NCBI GenBank assembly: GCA_050633545.1
Contig: JBOEGS010000001.1
Location: forward strand, 573,909 to 637,908
Source: Litorivita sp050633545
GTDB taxonomy: Bacteria; Pseudomonadota; Alphaproteobacteria; Rhodobacterales; Rhodobacteraceae
Reading direction: 5' to 3'
Length of the DNA stretch: 64,000 nucleotides
The notes under the pieces: generated by a model
What the model was told of the DNA's origin: nothing
Database searches by the model: none
What the model saw: the letters and a program-made list of their open reading frames with translations, nothing else
In this document: positions 26,517-35,978 of the stretch, one piece after another
Position numbering within the stretch: position 1 is the stretch's first letter
Layout: the number at the start of each line of letters is the position of its first letter
Made by a program: the position numbers and the translations under genes

Positions 26517-27832
26517 TGAGCGTAGAACTTCTCACCCTCCTCTTCTTCGGCGGACTTTTGACCTTTGTCATGATCGGAACGCCCTTGGTTTTTGTGCTTG
26601 GCGGCGTGTCGGTCATCTTCTTGTTCTTCGAAATGGGGCCTTTGGGCTTCTTCCTTGTCGCCACGAAAATGTGGGACACGATGCAATCCTCGACGCTGAT
26701 GGCGATCCCGTTGTTCGTCTATATGGCGATCCTTTTGGAAAAATCCGGCGTGGCCAACGATCTTTACAAGATGATGCATATCTGGTGGGGCGGGCTGCGC
26801 GGGGGCTTGGCGATTGGCACGGTGGCAATCTGTGCGATTTTCGCGGCCATGTCCGGTATTTCCGGCGCTGCCGTTGTGACCATGGGGACCATCGCCTTGC
26901 CTCGGATGCTCGAGCGCGGCTATGACAAGCGGCTCGCCGTGGGGGCGATCAACGCGGGCGGCGGTTGGGGCATTTTGATCCCGCCCTCGATCCTGATGGT
27001 GCTCTATTCGCTTTTGTCCGAAGTGTCCGTCGGGCGGCTGTTTGCGGCGGGCGTGGGGCCGGGTTTGACGCTGTTTGCTCTGGTCTCGCTCTACATCGGC
27101 ATCCGCTGCTGGCTCCAGCCCGGGCTTGGCCCCGCCCTGCCCAAGGAAGAGCGCGCCGGATGGGGGGCTAAATTCGCCTCGCTCAAGGCGGTGATCTTGC
27201 CGATCTTTATCGTGGCGATTGTTCTGGGCGCGATTTTCGGCGGCTATGCCACCCCGACCGAGGCCGCCGCCGTGGGCGTTTTCGGCGCTTTGGTCGCGAC
27301 GCTGATCAACGGTCAACTCAATTGGAGCGGGCTGCATTCGGCGGCGATTGATACGCTCAAGCTGACGGCGCTGGTCATGTGGATCCTCTTTGCTGCCCAT
27401 GCCTTCAGCACCGCCTATACGGCGCTTGGCGCGCAAAGCCTGATCGAGAACCTGATGAGCCTGATCCCTGGCGGAAAATGGGGCGCATTGGCCTTTATGA
27501 TGCTGATCTTGTTCTTGCTCGGCATGGTGCTTGATCCGGTCGGGATCATGCTCATCACCTTGCCGGTATTTTTGCCGATCGTGAGTTCCTACGGCTTTGA
27601 TCCGATCTGGTTCGGCATCCTTTTCGTCATCATGATGGAGGTCGGATATATGACGCCGCCCTTCGGGTTCAACCTGTTCTACCTCAAAGGCGTGGCACCG
27701 CCCGAAATCTCGATGGGCGATATTTACCGCTCGGTGATCCCATATGTTTTGGTCACGCTGGTCGGGCTGTTTTTGATCGTCCTCTTCCCGCAGATCGCGC
27801 TGTTCTTGCCCAATTACTTTTACGGAGGTTAG
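26516..27832 (+). CDS. dctM: TRAP transporter large membrane subunit DctM
   Basis: A 438-residue polytopic protein of the DctM family with about 12 membrane segments. Motifs include AIFAAMSGISGAAVVTMGTI, GAINAGGGWGILIPPSILMV and EVGYMTPPFGFNLFYLKGV, conserved in TRAP large subunits. It catalyses sodium-coupled uptake with DctQ and DctP. Three bases separate it from the alcohol dehydrogenase gene, so transporter and catabolic genes are one operon. Confidence 0.95.
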   Translation: MSVELLTLLFFGGLLTFVMIGTPLVFVLGGVSVIFLFFEMGPLGFFLVATKMWDTMQSSTLMAIPLFVYMAILLEKSGVANDLYKMMHIWWGGLRGGLAIGTVAICAIFAAMSGISGAAVVTMGTIALPRMLERGYDKRLAVGAINAGGGWGILIPPSILMVLYSLLSEVSVGRLFAAGVGPGLTLFALVSLYIGIRCWLQPGLGPALPKEERAGWGAKFASLKAVILPIFIVAIVLGAIFGGYATPTEAAAVGVFGALVATLINGQLNWSGLHSAAIDTLKLTALVMWILFAAHAFSTAYTALGAQSLIENLMSLIPGGKWGALAFMMLILFLLGMVLDPVGIMLITLPVFLPIVSSYGFDPIWFGILFVIMMEVGYMTPPFGFNLFYLKGVAPPEISMGDIYRSVIPYVLVTLVGLFLIVLFPQIALFLPNYFYGG

Positions 27833-27835
27833 GCA

Positions 27836-28993
27836 ATGTCATTGGCAGATAAATTCACCCTCAACTGGCCTGGAAATGCGCTTTTTGGCGCGGGGCGCTG
27901 CGATGAGCTCGGGGCCGTATTGGCCGCGCGCGGGCAGATGTCGGCCTTGATCATCACCGATCAAGGGTTGGCCGAGGCCGGCGTTCTGGGCCGGATCGAG
28001 GCCGCGCTCGACGGCGCGGCTGTGCGGCATTCGGCCTATCGCGGCGTCTTGCCCAATCCGACCACCGCCAATGTCACGCAGGCCCGCGAGATGTGGCAGG
28101 CTGGCTCCTTTGATGCGTTGATCGCGCTTGGCGGCGGCTCGTCCATTGACACGGCCAAGGGCGTGATGGCCGAAATCCTCACCGGCGAAGACGCCTTTGC
28201 CAGCTTTGGCCGCGATGTGAACAGCGCCAAGACCTCTGTGCCGCCGTTCTACGCGCTGCCGACGACCTCGGGCACCGGATCGGAATGCTCGCTTGGGGCG
28301 GTGCTCAAATCCCCCGAGCGCAAATTCGTCATTCGCGGCAGGTTGTTGCAACCCGCGAGCGTGATCATGGACCCCGAACTGACGCTCTCCTTGCCTGCTG
28401 GGATGACGGCCTGCACCGGTTTTGATGCCTTTGCCCATGCCATCGGGGCCTACACCAACAAGGTCGTGAACCCGATTGCCGATGAAATGGCCCTAGCGTC
28501 GATGCGGCTGGTCTTCGAGCATCTGGAAACCGCTGTCGCCGAGCCGCAAAACCTCGAGGCGCGGGCGGGTATGATGATGTCCTCCTATCTGGCGGGGTTT
28601 TGCATCGGGCAACAGGGCGTCGATGCGATCCACGGGCTTTGCACGCCGGTCGAGAGCCTGGTCAGCACCGTTCATGGCCAAGGGCTTTCGACCATCTTGC
28701 CCCATATCTTGCGCTTTAACGCGGTGACCATGACGGCGAAATATGCCCAAGCCGCGCGCCGCTTGGGATTGAGCGATGCGCTTGAGGACGCCGCCGCGCG
28801 CGATGCGCTGTTTGAGGCGGCGCTCAAGCTGTCGGCCCTCACACGCGCGCCCGAGAAACTGACCGGTTATGGCATCACGGCGGGCGATATTCCGCGCCTG
28901 ACCGAAATGGCGCTGTTGTCCCAAGCCACCGAGCGCAACGGCCGCCCGATGGGTGCCGGCGACATTACCAAACTCTACGAGGCTATGATCTGA
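27836..28993 (+). CDS. Iron-containing alcohol dehydrogenase
   Basis: A 385-residue group III (Fe-ADH) dehydrogenase. The NAD-binding GGGSSIDTAKG motif lies near residue 100, PTTSGTGSE near 142 binds the nucleotide phosphate region, and metal ligands Asp and His are in GFDAFAHAIGAY, with further His in GVDAIHGLCTP and STVHGQGLS. It should oxidise or reduce an alcohol/aldehyde intermediate. It overlaps the acyl-CoA dehydrogenase gene (TGATG). Confidence 0.92.
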   Translation: MSLADKFTLNWPGNALFGAGRCDELGAVLAARGQMSALIITDQGLAEAGVLGRIEAALDGAAVRHSAYRGVLPNPTTANVTQAREMWQAGSFDALIALGGGSSIDTAKGVMAEILTGEDAFASFGRDVNSAKTSVPPFYALPTTSGTGSECSLGAVLKSPERKFVIRGRLLQPASVIMDPELTLSLPAGMTACTGFDAFAHAIGAYTNKVVNPIADEMALASMRLVFEHLETAVAEPQNLEARAGMMMSSYLAGFCIGQQGVDAIHGLCTPVESLVSTVHGQGLSTILPHILRFNAVTMTAKYAQAARRLGLSDALEDAAARDALFEAALKLSALTRAPEKLTGYGITAGDIPRLTEMALLSQATERNGRPMGAGDITKLYEAMI

Positions 28994-30141
28994 TGAGTGC
29001 AGTATTGGACGCCGAGCAGCGCATGCTCAAAGACAATGTCGACAAATGGCTCGCCGCGAATGTGACCCCGCTGATTGCCGAGCATGAGGCAAATTGCACC
29101 TTTCCGTTCGAGATCCTCGATGACCTCAAAGAGTTCGGCTATCTGGGCGGAAAAATCCCCGAATCCGATGGCGGGTTCGACCTGCCCTATGTGACTTGGG
29201 GGATGTTGATGGAAAGCGCGGGCTATTGTTGGGGGAGCCTTCGCACCATCGTCAATATCACCAATGGTACGATCCAGAAGCTGTCGCGCTTTGGCACGCC
29301 GGAGCAAAAGGACCGCTGGCTCAAACCGCTTTTGGCCAATAAAATCCGCACCTGTACCGGATTGTCCGAACCCGATGTCGGCTCCAACGTGCGCGGGATC
29401 GAGACGCGGGCCGATTTCAAGGGCGACCATTATGTGATCAACGGGCGCAAGCTTTGGATCACCAACGGGGTCAATGCCGATATCTGCCTTCTGGTGGCGC
29501 GCAGCTTTGGCAACGGCACCGACGGGGCGCTTTCGACCTTTGTGGTCGAGACCAAATCCAAAGGGTTTTTCGCCAAGCGGGTGTCGAAAATGACCCTGCG
29601 CCCCACGGGCACTTCGGAGCTTGAGTTCGATAATGTCATCGTGCCGGTGGAAAACCGTTTGGGCGATGAGGGCACGGCCTTGTCGGGCACATTGGCGGGG
29701 CTGAACACCGCGCGGGTGAATATCGCCATGGGCGCGGTCGGCCAAGCGCAATGCGCGCTCGATCTGTCGGTCGAATACGCCAAAACGCGCAAGCAGTTCG
29801 GCAAACCCATCGGCAGCTTTCAACTGATCCAGAAGCATATCGTCGATATGACCATCCGCACCAAAGCGGCGCGCGCTTTGGCCTATAGCGCGGCGGCGCG
29901 GCTCGATGCGGGCGAGGAAGCGCGCGAGGATTGCTCAATCGCCAAGCTTTACGCCACCCAAGCCGCCTTTGAAGTCGCCGATATGGCGCTGCAGGTGCAT
30001 GGCGGGCTTGGCTATTCCACCGAATACCCCATTGAGCGGATTTTCCGCGACACGCGCGGCGGGATGATCCCCGAAGGCACATCCGAAATCCAGACCTTGA
30101 TCGCAGGCCGCGAAATTCTTGGCCTGAACGCCATCACCTGA
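28993..30141 (+). CDS. Acyl-CoA dehydrogenase
   Basis: A 382-residue flavoprotein forming an alpha,beta-double bond in an acyl-CoA, with electrons passed to ETF. Motifs: CTGLSEPDVGSNVRGIETRA (FAD/substrate), RKLWITNG, KTRKQFGKPIGSFQLIQ and the catalytic Glu361 in IPEGTSEIQTLIAGREILG. Position of the Glu is of the medium/short-chain, not isovaleryl, type. Closest relatives include glutaryl- and cyclohexane-carboxyl-CoA-type dehydrogenases, but the substrate is not assignable. The ATG overlaps the preceding stop. Confidence 0.92.
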   Translation: MSAVLDAEQRMLKDNVDKWLAANVTPLIAEHEANCTFPFEILDDLKEFGYLGGKIPESDGGFDLPYVTWGMLMESAGYCWGSLRTIVNITNGTIQKLSRFGTPEQKDRWLKPLLANKIRTCTGLSEPDVGSNVRGIETRADFKGDHYVINGRKLWITNGVNADICLLVARSFGNGTDGALSTFVVETKSKGFFAKRVSKMTLRPTGTSELEFDNVIVPVENRLGDEGTALSGTLAGLNTARVNIAMGAVGQAQCALDLSVEYAKTRKQFGKPIGSFQLIQKHIVDMTIRTKAARALAYSAAARLDAGEEAREDCSIAKLYATQAAFEVADMALQVHGGLGYSTEYPIERIFRDTRGGMIPEGTSEIQTLIAGREILGLNAIT

Positions 30142-30151
30142 GGACGCCCCC

Positions 30152-32278
30152 ATGCCCAAAGACGCCTATAGCCCCTATCAGTTCCCCGATTTGACGCATC
30201 TGTTTGCGCCGCGCTCTATCGCCGTTGTGGGCGCGTCCGACAAGGAGCATTCGATCGGCAACCACGCGATGAAAAACATCGTTGAGCATTCCAAATTCGC
30301 CGGCACGCTCTATCCGGTGAACCCCAAGCAAGACAGCGTCATGGGGATCAAATGCTATCCTGATATGGCCTCGCTGCCCGAGGCCGTCGATGTGGTGGTG
30401 GTGGTCATCCCCGCGCCTTTCGTGCGCGAGACGGTGGAGCAGGCAGGGCAAAAAGGCTGCGGCTTTGCGGTGATCCTGACCTCGGGGTTTTCGGAGGCCG
30501 ATGATTGGGGCCGCGAGGAAGAGGCCAAACTGGTCGAGATTTCGCAGCGCACCGGCATCCGCATCTATGGCCCCAATTGCCCCGGCTTGGTGAATTTGAC
30601 GATGCCGCTGGGCATGACTTTCTCGCCTGCTTTCAAGGATGACATTGCCCCCGGGGTGATCGGACTTGCGACCCAAGGTGGCGGTTTGGGCCGCAATATG
30701 ATCCAACACAACGTGCGCGGCATGGGGTTTGGCAACTGGTCGTCTTCGGGCAATGAATGCGATCTGCAAGTGGCCGATTTCGTGCATCACATGGCGGGCG
30801 ATCCGGCGGTCAAGGTGATCTGTTGTCTGATCGAGGGCTTCAAGGACGGCGCGCGGTTCGCTGCCGCCTGCGCCAAGGCGGCGCGGCAAGGCAAACCGGT
30901 GGTCGGCCTCAAAGTAGGCCGGTCGGAATACGGCGCCAAAGCCGCCGCCTCGCATACCGCCTCGATCACCGGATCGGCCGAAGTCAATTCCACCGTCTTT
31001 GCGCAAATGGGCGTGGTCGAAGTCGATGACATCGACGAGATGATGGATGTGGCCATGCTGTTCACCCGCAAGATGCCAACAGGCGACGAGAAGATCGCGG
31101 TCTTTGCCAGCTCCGGCGGCGCGGCGTCGCTTTGCGCCGATAACGTTGGCATTGGCGCGCTTGAAATGGCCGAGTTCACCCCCGAAACCGCCAAACGCTT
31201 GGCCGATGCGCTGCCCGCCTATGCGGGGATGACCAACCCTGTCGATACGACCTCGATCTCGATCTCCCACCCCGAAGCCTACCGTGAGGCGCTGACGGCG
31301 GTGGCGCAGGATGCAAATGTCGGCATCGTTCTGGCACCGCTGCCGATGGACTACGGGCAGTATTCGGTGATCAACGCGCAATCGCTCGCCGCCGCGCAGG
31401 CGCAATCGCAGGTGCCGATTGTGCCGATCTGGATGTCGGAGCGCCAAGGCGAAGGCTATAAGGCCTTGGCAAAATCGGGCCATGTGCCCTTCCGCAGCCT
31501 GCGCAACATGCGCAAGGCGGTGCGGCGCTGGATCGATTATGGCAAATGGCTCAACACTGGCGATCACGCTTGGTCCCCCGCGATCATCGCGCAAGGTTCG
31601 AGCGGCGAGGCGGGCGCCACGCGCACCATGACAGAGGCCGAAGCCAAGCGCGCGCTGGCCGCCGCAGGCGTGCCCGTCACCGCCCCCGAAGTGGCAAGCA
31701 GCGCCGATGAGGCCCAAGCCATCGCGGCCAAAATGGGCGCAGCGGTTGCGATGAAAATCGTCAGCGCCCAGATCACCCATAAATCCGACATTGGCGGCGT
31801 CAGATTGGGCGTTGCGCCGGATGAGGCCGCCGCCGCTTTTGACGTGATCATGAGCAATGCCAAGATCGCCGCGCCGAAGGCGACGCTCGACGGTGTGTTG
31901 ATCGAGCCCATGGCCCCCGAAGGCGGGCTTGAGGCCTTTGTCGGCGTCTCGCGCGATCCGGTCTTCGGGCAGGTCATGACCTTTGGCCTTGGCGGCATCT
32001 ACGTCGAGATTTTCGCCGATGTCACGCGGCGCATGTTGCCGGTCACCCCTATGGCAGCGCAAGAGATGATCGGGGCGCTGACCTCGTCAAAGCTGCTGAG
32101 CGGGTATCGCGGGCAGCCCAAGCGCGACACCGCCGCCTTGGCCGATTTGATCGTCAAAGTGTCCGATTTCGTGATGGCCACGCCCGCATTGACCGAAATG
32201 GATATCAATCCGGTCTGGGTCGGCACCGAAGGCGAAGGGGTCATGGCGCTCGACGCTGTGATCATGGTCGAGATATGA
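30152..32278 (+). CDS. ADP-forming acyl-CoA synthetase (acetate--CoA ligase family, fused subunits)
   Basis: A 708-residue protein combining a CoA-binding Rossmann domain (AVVGASDKEHSIGNHAMKNI near residue 25), a succinyl-CoA-synthetase-like domain with the phospho-His motif (ASHTASITG, His268) and a C-terminal ATP-grasp domain (about 490-708; MKIVSAQITHKSDIGGVRLG and LTEMDINPVWV). It interconverts an acyl-CoA, ADP and phosphate with the acid, ATP and CoA. In a catabolic operon it may activate the imported acid or harvest ATP from a product thioester. Overlaps the CoA-transferase gene by four bases. Confidence 0.92.
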   Translation: MPKDAYSPYQFPDLTHLFAPRSIAVVGASDKEHSIGNHAMKNIVEHSKFAGTLYPVNPKQDSVMGIKCYPDMASLPEAVDVVVVVIPAPFVRETVEQAGQKGCGFAVILTSGFSEADDWGREEEAKLVEISQRTGIRIYGPNCPGLVNLTMPLGMTFSPAFKDDIAPGVIGLATQGGGLGRNMIQHNVRGMGFGNWSSSGNECDLQVADFVHHMAGDPAVKVICCLIEGFKDGARFAAACAKAARQGKPVVGLKVGRSEYGAKAAASHTASITGSAEVNSTVFAQMGVVEVDDIDEMMDVAMLFTRKMPTGDEKIAVFASSGGAASLCADNVGIGALEMAEFTPETAKRLADALPAYAGMTNPVDTTSISISHPEAYREALTAVAQDANVGIVLAPLPMDYGQYSVINAQSLAAAQAQSQVPIVPIWMSERQGEGYKALAKSGHVPFRSLRNMRKAVRRWIDYGKWLNTGDHAWSPAIIAQGSSGEAGATRTMTEAEAKRALAAAGVPVTAPEVASSADEAQAIAAKMGAAVAMKIVSAQITHKSDIGGVRLGVAPDEAAAAFDVIMSNAKIAAPKATLDGVLIEPMAPEGGLEAFVGVSRDPVFGQVMTFGLGGIYVEIFADVTRRMLPVTPMAAQEMIGALTSSKLLSGYRGQPKRDTAALADLIVKVSDFVMATPALTEMDINPVWVGTEGEGVMALDAVIMVEI

Positions 32279-33366
32279 GCGGCCCGCTGCACGGCATAAC
32301 GGTCGCCGATTTCTCCGAATTGCTCCCCGGTCCCTTCATGACAGGGGCCATGGCCGAAATGGGCGCGGATGTGATCAAGATCGAACGCCCGGGCGGTGAT
32401 AGCCTGCGCCACACCTCGCCAGGCACCTTCGAGATCGTCAATCGCGGCAAGGCCTCTGTCGCGCTCGACCTGAAAGACGCGGTGGGGCGCAGCGAAGCGA
32501 TCGAGATCGTCAAAAGCGCCGATGTGATGGTCGAAGGCTTTCGCCCCGGCGTGATGCAAAAACTGGGCCTCGGGTATGAGGCCATGGCGGCGCTGAACCC
32601 GAAGCTGGTCTATATCTCCCTGTCGGGATACGGCGCGAGCGGGCCGATGGTGCGCGCACCAGGGCATGATTTGAACTATCTCGCGCTGGCCGGTGTGACC
32701 TCGCTTTGCGGCGCGCCCGATGGGGCGCCGGATCACACGTTCGGCTTGCCGGTCGCCGATTTGGGCGGGGCGCTTTACGGTCTGGCCACGGTCAATGCCG
32801 CGCTTTTGCAACGCGCCAACACGGGGCGCGGTCAGTTTATCGATCTGTCGATTGCCGACTGTCTGGCCCATTGGGTCAATCCGCGCCGCGGGGTGTTTAA
32901 CGCAGGCGCCATCCACGATCTGGCCCAGCAAAGGCAAATCGCCTTGGTCCGTCCCGCGTATGGCGTCTTTGCCTGCGCGGATGGGGCGATTTCGATTGCC
33001 GCGCTGGAGGGGCATTTTTGGAAAAACCTGTGCCAAGCGATTGATTTGGGCGCCTATGCGGATGCGGCCTATGACGGTTTGCCCGCACGGCGCGCCGAAC
33101 CGGCGGCGATCAATGCCGCGATTGCCAAGGCCATCGCCCCGCTTACACGCGCGCAGGCCATGCAGGCAATGGAGGCGCATGACGTCCCCGCCAGTCCGGT
33201 TTTGAGCGTCGATGAAGCCGCCGCCTCCGAACATTTCAAAGCGCGCGGCCTGATCACGCAAACCAAAGCGGGGCCGGCCACACCCTTCCCCGTGCAACTG
33301 GAGGGGATGCGCCGCGACATGCCGCCCGCGCCCGCGCTCGGCGCAATGAAAGGAGCGCCCTCATGA
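32275..33366 (+). CDS. Family III CoA-transferase (CaiB/BaiF type)
   Basis: A 363-residue protein of the formyl-CoA transferase/CaiB family. The catalytic Asp162 lies in LPVADLGGALYG, and family motifs FSELLPGPFMTGAMAEMGAD, GGDSLR and RPGVMQKLGLGYEA are present. It moves CoA from one acyl-CoA to another carboxylate without ATP. Located between the acyl-CoA synthetase and the TTT transporter genes with four-base overlaps on both sides, so a role in activating the transported acid is likely. Confidence 0.92.
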   Translation: MSGPLHGITVADFSELLPGPFMTGAMAEMGADVIKIERPGGDSLRHTSPGTFEIVNRGKASVALDLKDAVGRSEAIEIVKSADVMVEGFRPGVMQKLGLGYEAMAALNPKLVYISLSGYGASGPMVRAPGHDLNYLALAGVTSLCGAPDGAPDHTFGLPVADLGGALYGLATVNAALLQRANTGRGQFIDLSIADCLAHWVNPRRGVFNAGAIHDLAQQRQIALVRPAYGVFACADGAISIAALEGHFWKNLCQAIDLGAYADAAYDGLPARRAEPAAINAAIAKAIAPLTRAQAMQAMEAHDVPASPVLSVDEAAASEHFKARGLITQTKAGPATPFPVQLEGMRRDMPPAPALGAMKGAPS

Positions 33367-33842
33367 CGCCCGAAGAGCCTCCCAAACCGCCGATGCTGGC
33401 GGGGTTTAATGTGCTCGAACTTGCGGCGGGCGCGGTGGTTCTGATCATTGGCCTGATCGTGAGCGCCGAGAGCATAACCTATCCGATGGGCAGCTTGCGC
33501 AATGTGGGCGCGGGGATTTTCCCGATGCTGCTCGGATTTGTGATGTCGGCGCTGGGGCTGGCGAACATTTTGGAGGGCCGCGTTTCATTGGCCGTCGCGC
33601 CTAAAGTACCGTGGCGCGCCATGTTTGCGATCTGTGCCGCGCTTGGCGCCTTTGCGCTTTTGATTGACCGCGCCGGAGCCTATGCGGCGATTTTCGCGCT
33701 GATCTTTTTGTCCGGACTGGCCGACAAATCCTTTAGGCCGCTGACCTTGCTGATTGTCGCCCTGTCGCTGTGCGGCTTTGTCACCGCCTTGGTCTACGGC
33801 TTTCGCGGGATGGTGAATATGGACCTGTTGCCGGGGGGCTGA
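33363..33842 (+). CDS. tctB: Tripartite tricarboxylate transporter small subunit TctB
   Basis: A 159-residue protein with four membrane segments (VLELAAGAVVLIIGLIVSAE, IFPMLLGFVMSALGLANIL and two more) and the DUF1468/TctB GAGIFPMLLG motif. It belongs to a TctBAC gene set. It is intact, in contrast with the genes on either side of the set (tctA amber codon, tctC deletion). Four-base overlap with the CoA-transferase gene. Confidence 0.87.
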   Translation: MTPEEPPKPPMLAGFNVLELAAGAVVLIIGLIVSAESITYPMGSLRNVGAGIFPMLLGFVMSALGLANILEGRVSLAVAPKVPWRAMFAICAALGAFALLIDRAGAYAAIFALIFLSGLADKSFRPLTLLIVALSLCGFVTALVYGFRGMVNMDLLPGG

Positions 33843-33845
33843 CGA

Positions 33846-35174
33846 ATGGAAGTTTGGAGCAATATGGCGCTTGGCTTTGCGGTGGCGGTCTCGTGGTCGA
33901 GCCTTTGGGCCTGTTTCATTGGCGTGACGCTGGGCACGTTCATCGGCGTTTTGCCCGGTGTCGGGGCCTTGGCGGGGATTTCCTTGCTGATGCCGCTGAC
34001 CCTCGGCCAATCTGCGACCGATGCGATTGTGATGCTTGCGGGCATTTACTACGGCTAGATCTATGGCGGATCGACGGCGGCGATTTTGCTCAACCTGCCC
34101 GGATCGGTGACCTCGGCGGTGACCTGTTTTGACGGCTACCCGATGGCGCAGAAGAGCGAAGCAGGCAAAGCCTTGGCGATGACGACCTTGGCCTCTTTCA
34201 TCGGCGGCTGTTTCTCGATTGTGTTGATGATGGCCTTTGCCGCGCCGCTTGTCGCCGTGGCGCAAAGCTTTGGCAGCCGCGAATTGCTTGACGGGATTTC
34301 TTTGGTGGTTCTGGCGATGGGGCTATTCGGGGTGTCCGAAATTTTGGTCAATTTCACCTCGATGCATTTCGCCACCACGCGGCAAAAAGTCGACACCTCA
34401 TGGGCCGCGATGTGGCCGACCAAAAAGGAATGGAAAAGCACCTCCGGCTCTATGGCCCGCGGATCGGTGATCGCGGCCTTTGTCGCCTATTCGGTCGAAA
34501 AGAAGGTGTCGAAAACGCCCGAGCGCTTTGGCAATGGCACGATCGAAGGCCTCGCCGCATCGGAGACGGCGAATAACTCGGCGGCCCAAGCGGCCTTTAT
34601 TCCGACCATGAGCCTCGGCATCCCCGGATCGGCGACCATGGCGCTTTTGCTCGGCGCGCTCTTGATCCACGGGGTGCAACCAGGGCCTTTGGTGATCTCG
34701 ACCAACCCCGAGCTGTTCTGGGGCTTGATCGCCAGTTTCTGGATTGGGAACCTGCTGCTGCTCGTGCTGAACCTGCCGCTGATCGGGATATGGGTGCGGA
34801 TGCTGATGATCCCCTACCGCATCCTCTATCCTTGCATCTTGTTTTTCATCTGCCTCGGCGCCTATTCGGCACGCAGCAATCCGGTTGATATCGGTCTGGT
34901 GATCCTCTTCGGGCTGATGGGTTATGGCATGAAGCTGCTGCAACTGCCTGCCGCGCCGCTGCTGTTGGGGCTCGTTCTTGGTCCGATGGCCGAAGAACAC
35001 TTCCGCCGCTCGCTGTTGCTGTCGCGCGGCGATGCCACTGTTTTCGTCACGCAACCGATCAGCGCGGATATCTTGGCCGTGGCGGTGATCATCGTGGCCT
35101 CCACCATTCGCAGCTCGCTGCGCAAAAGGCGGCAGATCATCGCCGCGCAAATGGCCGAGAACGGTCAAATCTAG
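33846..35174 (+). pseudogene. tctA: Tripartite tricarboxylate transporter large subunit TctA, interrupted by an in-frame amber codon
   Basis: TctA is the large (about 12-helix) membrane subunit of the TTT carboxylate transporters. The frame is continuous from 33846 to 35174 apart from a TAG at 34056-34058 (codon 71), inside a highly conserved loop that reads IYYG-stop-IYGGSTAAIL. Before it are 70 residues with VLPGVGALAGISLLMPLTL. After it are the canonical AILLNLPGSVTSAVTCFDGYP, FIPTMSLGIPGSATMALLLG and PLLLGLVLGPMAEEHF motifs. A single base change could create the stop. No frameshift is visible. Either a recent pseudogene, a sequencing error, or read-through; with the damaged tctC beside it, decay is most likely. 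Restart at an internal ATG (34144) would lose the first helices. Confidence 0.85.
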
Positions 35175-35185
35175 GGAGAGAGAAG

Positions 35186-35911
35186 ATGCTAAAATCCTTT
35201 CTGAAACACATCGCGGCGGGTGCGCTTGTTTTGTCCGCCACCGCGACCTACGCCCAAGACTTCCCCAGCAAGCCGATCACATGGATCGTGCCCTATACTC
35301 CGGGCGGGATCACCGACACACGCTCGCGGTTGATCGCGGATGAATTCGGCAAGGCCTTGGGTGGAACCGTGATTGTTGAAAACAAACCCGGTGAGGTGAC
35401 TGTCGGTTTGGCGGGGATCGGCACGGGGACGCATCTGGCGTCGGAACTCTTCGCCAATGCGGCGGGGATCGAATTTTTGCAGGTGCCCTATAAGGGGTCG
35501 GCGCCGATGCTCAATGATCTGATCGCGGGTCGGCTCGACATCGCTTTTGACTATGCGGTCTCGACGGCGGGACATGTCAAATCCGGTTCGGTCAAAGTCT
35601 TGGGCGTGACCTCGGAGCAGCGGCTCGATCTGTTCCCCGATGCGAAAACGATGATCGAAGCGGGCATCCCCGAGGCCACGACCGGTTCGTGGTCGGGCAT
35701 CATGGCCCCTGCGGGCACACCGCCCGAGCGGATCAAAATCTTGACCGACGCTTTTGACACGGCGATGAAATCCGCCCCCGTGGTCGAGGCAATGGCCCGC
35801 GTGCAAAGCCAGATGGTCGATATGGACGGCGCCGAAATGGGCGCTTTCATCGCCGCAGAGCGTGATCGCTGGAGCATGATCATCGAAAAAGCCGGCATCG
35901 AGAAACGCTAG
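35186..35911 (+). pseudogene. tctC: Tripartite tricarboxylate transporter binding protein TctC/Bug with internal deletion
   Basis: The signal peptide (about 1-22, ending TATYAQD) and the mature N-terminus (FPSKPITWIVPYTPGGITDT) are typical of the Bug/TctC periplasmic proteins, as is the C-terminal half (FLQVPYKGSAPMLNDLIAGRLDIAFDY, KVLGVTSEQRLDLFPDAKTM). The protein is 241 residues instead of about 320. After IVENKPG (about residue 70) the sequence jumps straight to EVTVGLAGIGTGTHLASELF. In relatives that segment follows a second, similar KANPGE-type motif some 80 residues later, so recombination between the two short KPG-coding repeats would give this in-frame loss. Most of the first half of domain 1 is missing and ligand binding is probably abolished. 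Confidence 0.78.
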
Positions 35912-35930
35912 GTCTCGTCACAGCACATGC

Positions 35931-35961
35931 AAAAGGGGGCCTCCTTGGGGGCCCCTTTATT
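35931..35961. terminator. Bidirectional terminator between tctC and the SDR gene
   Basis: AAAGGGGGCC pairs with GGGGCCCCTTT around a short loop, with A-run and T-run on either side. It lies between the convergent tctC (plus) and SDR (minus) genes. Confidence 0.85.
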
Positions 35962-35978
35962 GTTCCCTGTCAGGCAGT

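Noticed and set aside
30134..32062. 642-codon minus-strand open frame over the ADP-forming synthetase gene
   Set aside because: Antisense shadow; the plus-strand protein has complete family motifs.
34056..34058. Selenocysteine or pyrrolysine recoding at the tctA stop
   Set aside because: The codon is TAG, not TGA, there is no SECIS-like hairpin seen, no pyrrolysine genes in the window, and TctA proteins do not carry such residues; nonsense mutation is simpler.
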